Shown here piece by piece: positions 41,648 to 45,484 of a DNA stretch of 45,484 nucleotides. Numbering within the stretch: the first letter of the stretch is position 1; every line of letters starts with the position of its first letter. Below the pieces are notes generated by a model. The model was not told where the DNA came from, did not search any database, and saw only the letters and a list, made by a program, of their open reading frames with translations. Origin of the DNA: Acidulodesulfobacterium_A sp049965795 (lineage in GTDB: Bacteria > SZUA-79 > Acidulodesulfobacterales > Acidulodesulfobacteraceae); assembly GCA_049965795.1 (NCBI GenBank), contig JBMFVW010000013.1, positions 1 through 45,484 of the forward strand, read 5' to 3'. The position numbers and the translations under genes are program-made.

Positions 41648-43743
41648 CATATAACTGCTATTATATTTTTTTAATAATATCTTTATCTGGTGTTTTAATC
41701 TCTTTTGCTGCTTTAATTTTAGACGGAAAATTTAAATACGCCTCATTTGCTTTTTCAAATGTTCTTTATATGCTGTCTTCTTTGACCGCGGTTGCTTATT
41801 CCGCCATTTCTTTTATAAAAGGAGGGAAATACTTAAATCAAATAATTGAAATAGGCAGATTTTTCCCTGCAGGCAAAATAATCCTAAAATACGATCCGCT
41901 TTCTGATTTTTTTCTGATGTTTATTTTTTTCGTGTTTTCATATATTTCGCTATATCAGATACAGTATATTAAAAAGATAGGTAACAATATAAATATACCC
42001 CTATTTTCTTTCTTATTCGGCATAATGCTTATAAGCGTTTATTTTTTATTGATATCTTTTAACGGCTTCATATTTATGATTTTCTGGGAAATTATGGCAA
42101 TATCTTCTTATTTTTTGGTAATAACTAAACATTACATAAAAGGGACAAAAAAAGCAGCTTTTTTAATGGCGGTTATTATGGAAATAGGTGCAATGTTAAT
42201 TGCCGCAGGTTTAATGCTTTTATATTTGCATTCAAATAGTTTTAATTTTGAAACTCTTAAAAATTTATCTATTCCTGTTTACTTAAAAGAAATAGTTTTT
42301 TTGTTTTTTTTATTCGGTTTCGGTGCAAAAATGGGCATAGTTCCGCTTCATATATGGCTGCCTGAGGCTCATCCCGCTTCTCCTTCAGGCGTGTCAGGAA
42401 TTTTAAGCGGTGTTTTGACTTCTTGCGGACTTTATGGAATAGTCAGGTTTGGGCTTTATATTCTACATCCGCTAAATTCATCGTTAATATTAGGTTCAAT
42501 AGTTTTAATTATCGCTGCGTTAACTATGTTTTTCGGTGTTTTATATATGTCCCAGACACATGATATTAAAGTCCTGCTGTCTTATTCTACGGTAGATAAT
42601 ATGGGATTGATATTAACCGGAATAGGCGCATCGCTTTATTATAACTATTTCGGATTAAAGGGACTTTCGGCTCTCGCCCTGATAGCTTCGCTATATACCC
42701 TTATAAATCATGCATTTTTTAAAAGCCTTTTGTTTATGGGGTCAGGAAATATTGAATATGAAACCAACAGTCACGATATGGATAAATTTGGAGGGATTAT
42801 TAGAGGTATGCCTTTGACAGGAATACTAATATTTATTGGAGTTTTATCGGCAGCCGGTATTCCGCCTCTTAACGGATTTGTTTCCGAATGGCTTAATCTT
42901 GAGGTTGTTTTTTTAGGTTTTCATATAAATTCCGTTCTTCCAAGGATACTTATTTTTACTGTAGGAGCTATAATGGCTTTGAGTACGGCGGTTGTGGTTT
43001 CTACTTACGTAAAATTATATGGACTGACGTTTTTGGGGCAGCCGAAGTCAAAAGATGCAAAAAAAGTAAAAGAAGTGCCTATTTCAATGAATATAGCACT
43101 TTTAATACCTGTAATTTTAAGTATAACTTTAGCAGGATTTATGTTTTTATACACTCCAGTCCTGTCAAAAGTGTCACAGTCTATTTATCACATTAATATT
43201 GGCGGTAAAATATTAAAAAATTATATATTTATACCTTATTACAGTTCGTTTTCCGCTTCAAGCCCGGTTTATCTGTTTTTCGTATCAATCATATTTATAC
43301 TGATCTTCTATGTTTTATACATATTAATAATAAAACCTCGAAAACGTATAATTAATTATGCTTGGACAGGCGGAGAAACTAAAAGTTCCGCAAATCCGAA
43401 TGCGCAGGTATCTGTTCTTGGTTTTTCAAACGCTTTAAGAATTATGTTTAATATAATATATAGAAAAGGAATCAGGGCTCATACCCATACTAAAACCGAA
43501 ACATCAGGACACGATTACGAGCTGAAAAATCCGTTCCCTTATTCGTCTTATTATCATAATTCAAGCGGCTACGGCTCTTATATATTCCCGTTGATAGAAT
43601 ATTATTTATATCTGCCCTTAATTAAAATATTTGAAAAATTAAGCTATTTTACGACAGAACTTATGCAGAACGGCTCTTTAAATTTATATATATTTTATAT
43701 ATTTTTAGTATTTATCGCCGCATTTTTCATAATAATTATTTGA
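41644..43743 (+). CDS. Ehr complex antiporter-like subunit, HyfB type
   Basis: The 699-residue membrane protein is the second ND4/5/MrpA-like subunit. FIFMIFWEIMAISSYFLV holds the conserved glutamate, GFGAKMGIVPLHIWLPEAHPASPSGVSGILSGV the core lysine motif, and INHAFFKSLLFMGSGNI the later lysine. The C-terminal section includes a soluble loop (about 545-615, rich in Thr, His and Tyr) and ends with hydrophobic segments. In hyf operons hyfB comes first; here it is last. No terminator is evident after its stop. Confidence 0.9.
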   Translation: MTYNCYYIFLIISLSGVLISFAALILDGKFKYASFAFSNVLYMLSSLTAVAYSAISFIKGGKYLNQIIEIGRFFPAGKIILKYDPLSDFFLMFIFFVFSYISLYQIQYIKKIGNNINIPLFSFLFGIMLISVYFLLISFNGFIFMIFWEIMAISSYFLVITKHYIKGTKKAAFLMAVIMEIGAMLIAAGLMLLYLHSNSFNFETLKNLSIPVYLKEIVFLFFLFGFGAKMGIVPLHIWLPEAHPASPSGVSGILSGVLTSCGLYGIVRFGLYILHPLNSSLILGSIVLIIAALTMFFGVLYMSQTHDIKVLLSYSTVDNMGLILTGIGASLYYNYFGLKGLSALALIASLYTLINHAFFKSLLFMGSGNIEYETNSHDMDKFGGIIRGMPLTGILIFIGVLSAAGIPPLNGFVSEWLNLEVVFLGFHINSVLPRILIFTVGAIMALSTAVVVSTYVKLYGLTFLGQPKSKDAKKVKEVPISMNIALLIPVILSITLAGFMFLYTPVLSKVSQSIYHINIGGKILKNYIFIPYYSSFSASSPVYLFFVSIIFILIFYVLYILIIKPRKRIINYAWTGGETKSSANPNAQVSVLGFSNALRIMFNIIYRKGIRAHTHTKTETSGHDYELKNPFPYSSYYHNSSGYGSYIFPLIEYYLYLPLIKIFEKLSYFTTELMQNGSLNLYIFYIFLVFIAAFFIIII

Positions 43744-44028
43744 TCTTATATCATTCCATACTACCTTCATCACCGTTTACCATGGTATATCGATCTTTTT
43801 TTGCACAGCCGCTTTAAGCAAAATTAAAATTAACAGGCATTAATACCTCCAATATAAATTTCTTATTATGTACGTAAAGACTTATTTACTGCGGCTTTTA
43901 ATGGTACGTCCAGCAGGATTAGCTTTGCTGGACTTTGTCCGAACCTGCGGCAACAGATTTAGAAGGCTAATTAAGAAAAATCAAAAGTAATTGCTTAAAA
44001 GAATTAGATTGTATAAAATATTAAGATC
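43744..44028. other. 285-base gap with a hairpin, no gene recognised
   Basis: A hairpin of GTCCAGCA (43908-43915) and TGCTGGAC (43925-43932) with a 9-base loop lies about 100 bases before the MFS gene. A 29-codon frame from ATG 43901 runs through it, but has no ribosome site and no recognisable product. Nothing else stands out. Confidence 0.35.
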
Positions 44029-45257
44029 GTGAAAAAAAAAGAAAAACAAACTGTAATACTTTTAAGTTTGTCCCATTTTTTTTGCCATGTAGCTATACTT
44101 ACTTATCCGGCAATTTTAATACTTATAAAAGATAAATTTCATGTCGGCTATGAAACGCTCGGAACTGTTGCCGGTATTTACCTGTTTTTATTCGGTGCGG
44201 GTTCCTTGCCTGTCGGTTTTATTGCGGATAAAATAAAAAAGAAACATATCTTACGTATCTATCTTATCGGTATGGCTTTTTTTTCTCTTACTGCAGCAAT
44301 ATCTTCAAATTTTTATCTTTTTTCACTTTCTGTAATTTTTATAGGGCTTATCGGAAGTATTTATCATCCGGTAGGCTTAAGCATGATGTCGTTTATAGGC
44401 GGCGATAAATTAAAAGCATTTGCTATTCACGGAATAGCAGGAACGCTCGGTGTCGCTTTAAGTGCCGGGTTTGCAGGAATATTAGGCTATTTTTTTGGCT
44501 ATGCTTTTCCATATTTAATACTTGGTATAATATTTACTTTACTGTTTATTTTATCGTATGTTTTCAAATTACAAATAGATGCCGCCGATATAACCGCATA
44601 CAATGCAAAACATAACGAAAAAGAAAATCGTCAATTAGAAGAACCTGTCAAAACAAATATAGTTAAAGGTTTTCTTAAAGAATTTTTTCACTTAAATCTG
44701 GTTTTGATTTTTTTTGTCGAATTTTTAAACGGATTTGTTTTTCAGGGTGTATTTTCCTTTTTGCCGGCATATGTAGGCACCGAACTGAAAAATTATATCT
44801 TTTTTCACAACCAAGCAGCGGCTGCAGGGGGCTTTTTTGTCACTATAGCTTTGATAGTAGGAGTATTTTTTCAATATAACAGTACCAAAATTACTAAAAA
44901 TTATAAATCAAACAAGGCTTTTGCTTTTTTGGTGCTTGTCAGCGGAATATTTCTTTTAATATCCGGTTTTACTCACGATATTTTGCTTTTTATTTCCGTT
45001 CTTGCTTTTTCAGCTTTTAATTTTTCAATAAATCCTATTTCAAATCTAATGATAACTCAAAATGCCCATGAAAAATACAGAGCAACCGCTTACGGTGTTT
45101 TTTCTTTGCTGGTTTCGGCATAGGTTCCGTAGCAGCTCCTATAGGCGGCATAATCGCCCAAAAGTTTTCGCTGCATTGGATATTTGTTATGTTCGGCATA
45201 GTTTTGCTGGCATCTTCTTTAATATCTTCTGTTATTAAAGAAGGTAAATATACATAA
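44029..45257 (+). pseudogene. MFS transporter (fosmidomycin-resistance-like), frameshifted
   Basis: A GTG start gives a 364-residue frame with about ten membrane segments that stops at 45121-45123. The adjacent frame continues directly with FAGFGIGSVAAPIGGIIAQKF and ends in a hydrophobic helix at 45257. Adding one T to the six-T run at 45098-45103 would join both frames into a protein of 409 residues. The sequence LSLSHFFCHVAILTYPAI and SIYHPVGLSMM...AIHGIAGTLG match the Fsr-like MFS family. The cause may be a true mutation, a sequencing error, or slippage. Substrate unknown. Confidence 0.8.
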
Positions 45258-45484
45258 TTATATATATTTCAAAGAATTTTATTTAAATCGATTTTAAAAA
45301 TATTTTGGAAAAAATTCAAAAGAGTCGGATATAACCGATATTTATATGTTTTTAGCATAATAAGCAAGTTACCTTATTATTCCGCCTATCATCCTTAGCC
45401 CTTACGGACGGGGACTTTTCGGCGTTAAGTTAAAAAAGCACCAAAATTTAAATCTCCGTAAATATATCTTTTAAATCAACATTC
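45258..45484. other. End of window, hairpin only
   Basis: An 8-base-pair hairpin (ATAATAAG at 45357-45364 and CTTATTAT at 45373-45380) is followed by a GC-richer stretch, 45380-45425. On the minus strand the last 37 bases could encode the C-terminus NVDLKDIFTEI of a gene continuing beyond the window, but this is too short to judge. Confidence 0.25.

Noticed and set aside
36441..43743. Functional formate hydrogenlyase or Ech hydrogenase
   Set aside because: The large subunit lacks both pairs of Ni-Fe cysteines and no formate dehydrogenase or hydrogenase maturation gene is present.
43901..43990. Small 29-codon gene MVRPAGLALLDFVRTCG...
   Set aside because: No ribosome site, no recognisable family, and the frame runs through an RNA hairpin; likely chance.
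1..45484. CRISPR array, tRNA, rRNA, 4.5S RNA or complete insertion sequence
   Set aside because: No regularly spaced repeats, cloverleaf with acceptor pairing, conserved rRNA segment, SRP RNA tetraloop region or transposase was found by reading.

Overview
This is a 45.5-kb AT-rich stretch of bacterial chromosome. It is densely packed, uses the standard code with TGA as an ordinary stop in many genes, and consists mostly of housekeeping operons. The gene order rpmF-plsX-fab-rpiB-glyA-nrdR-rib-nusB, a two-subunit pyruvate carboxylase, a likely selenocysteine gene and a membrane hydrogenase-like complex suggest an anaerobic or facultative bacterium close to the former Deltaproteobacteria. A group such as the acidophilic sulfur/sulfate-metabolising Sva0485/Acidulodesulfobacterales lineage is a guess, not a determination.

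Layout. 1-4.4 kb (+): pyruvate carboxylase A and B subunits and a lone MEMO-family protein. 4.5-9.4 kb (+): gltX, rnhB, yraN, a split glutamine-dependent NAD synthetase, rsmI. 9.4-13.4 kb (-): ffh-rpsP-rimM-trmD-rplS, then a phasin-like protein and acylphosphatase. 13.6-18.5 kb (-): dnaX-ybaB-recR followed, one base later, by a sulfatase-like/APS-reductase-like fusion protein. 18.7-21.2 kb (+): an archaeal-type valS. 21.3-35.5 kb (+): a long collinear run for L32, phospholipid and fatty-acid synthesis (plsX, fabH, fabK, fabD, fabG, acpP, fabF), rpiB, glyA, nrdR, riboflavin synthesis (ribD, ribE, ribBA, ribH), nusB, a selenocysteine-type TusA and RNase PH. 35.6-36.1 kb (-): FxsA. 36.3-43.7 kb (+): a promoter, a fluoride (crcB-type) riboswitch and six genes for a group-4-hydrogenase-like complex. 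44.0-45.3 kb (+): an MFS transporter split by a frameshift.

The most notable points are four. First, a fluoride riboswitch precedes a six-gene complex built like a formate-hydrogenlyase/Ech membrane hydrogenase, but whose large subunit has lost the cysteines that hold Ni-Fe, placing it with the energy-converting hydrogenase-related (Ehr) complexes. Both antiporter-like subunits keep the charged residues used in ion pumping, so fluoride-responsive ion or redox work is a reasonable hypothesis. Second, an 87-residue TusA/SirA-type protein has an in-frame TGA exactly at the catalytic cysteine. Third, a single polypeptide joins an alkaline-phosphatase/sulfatase-fold domain lacking the formylglycine motif to a CysH domain with the CC...CxxC iron-sulfur motif. 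Fourth, two families of dispersed palindromic elements lie between operons, often side by side, and resemble REP-type repeats; no transposase is present in the window.

No rRNA, tRNA, CRISPR array or complete insertion sequence was recognised.
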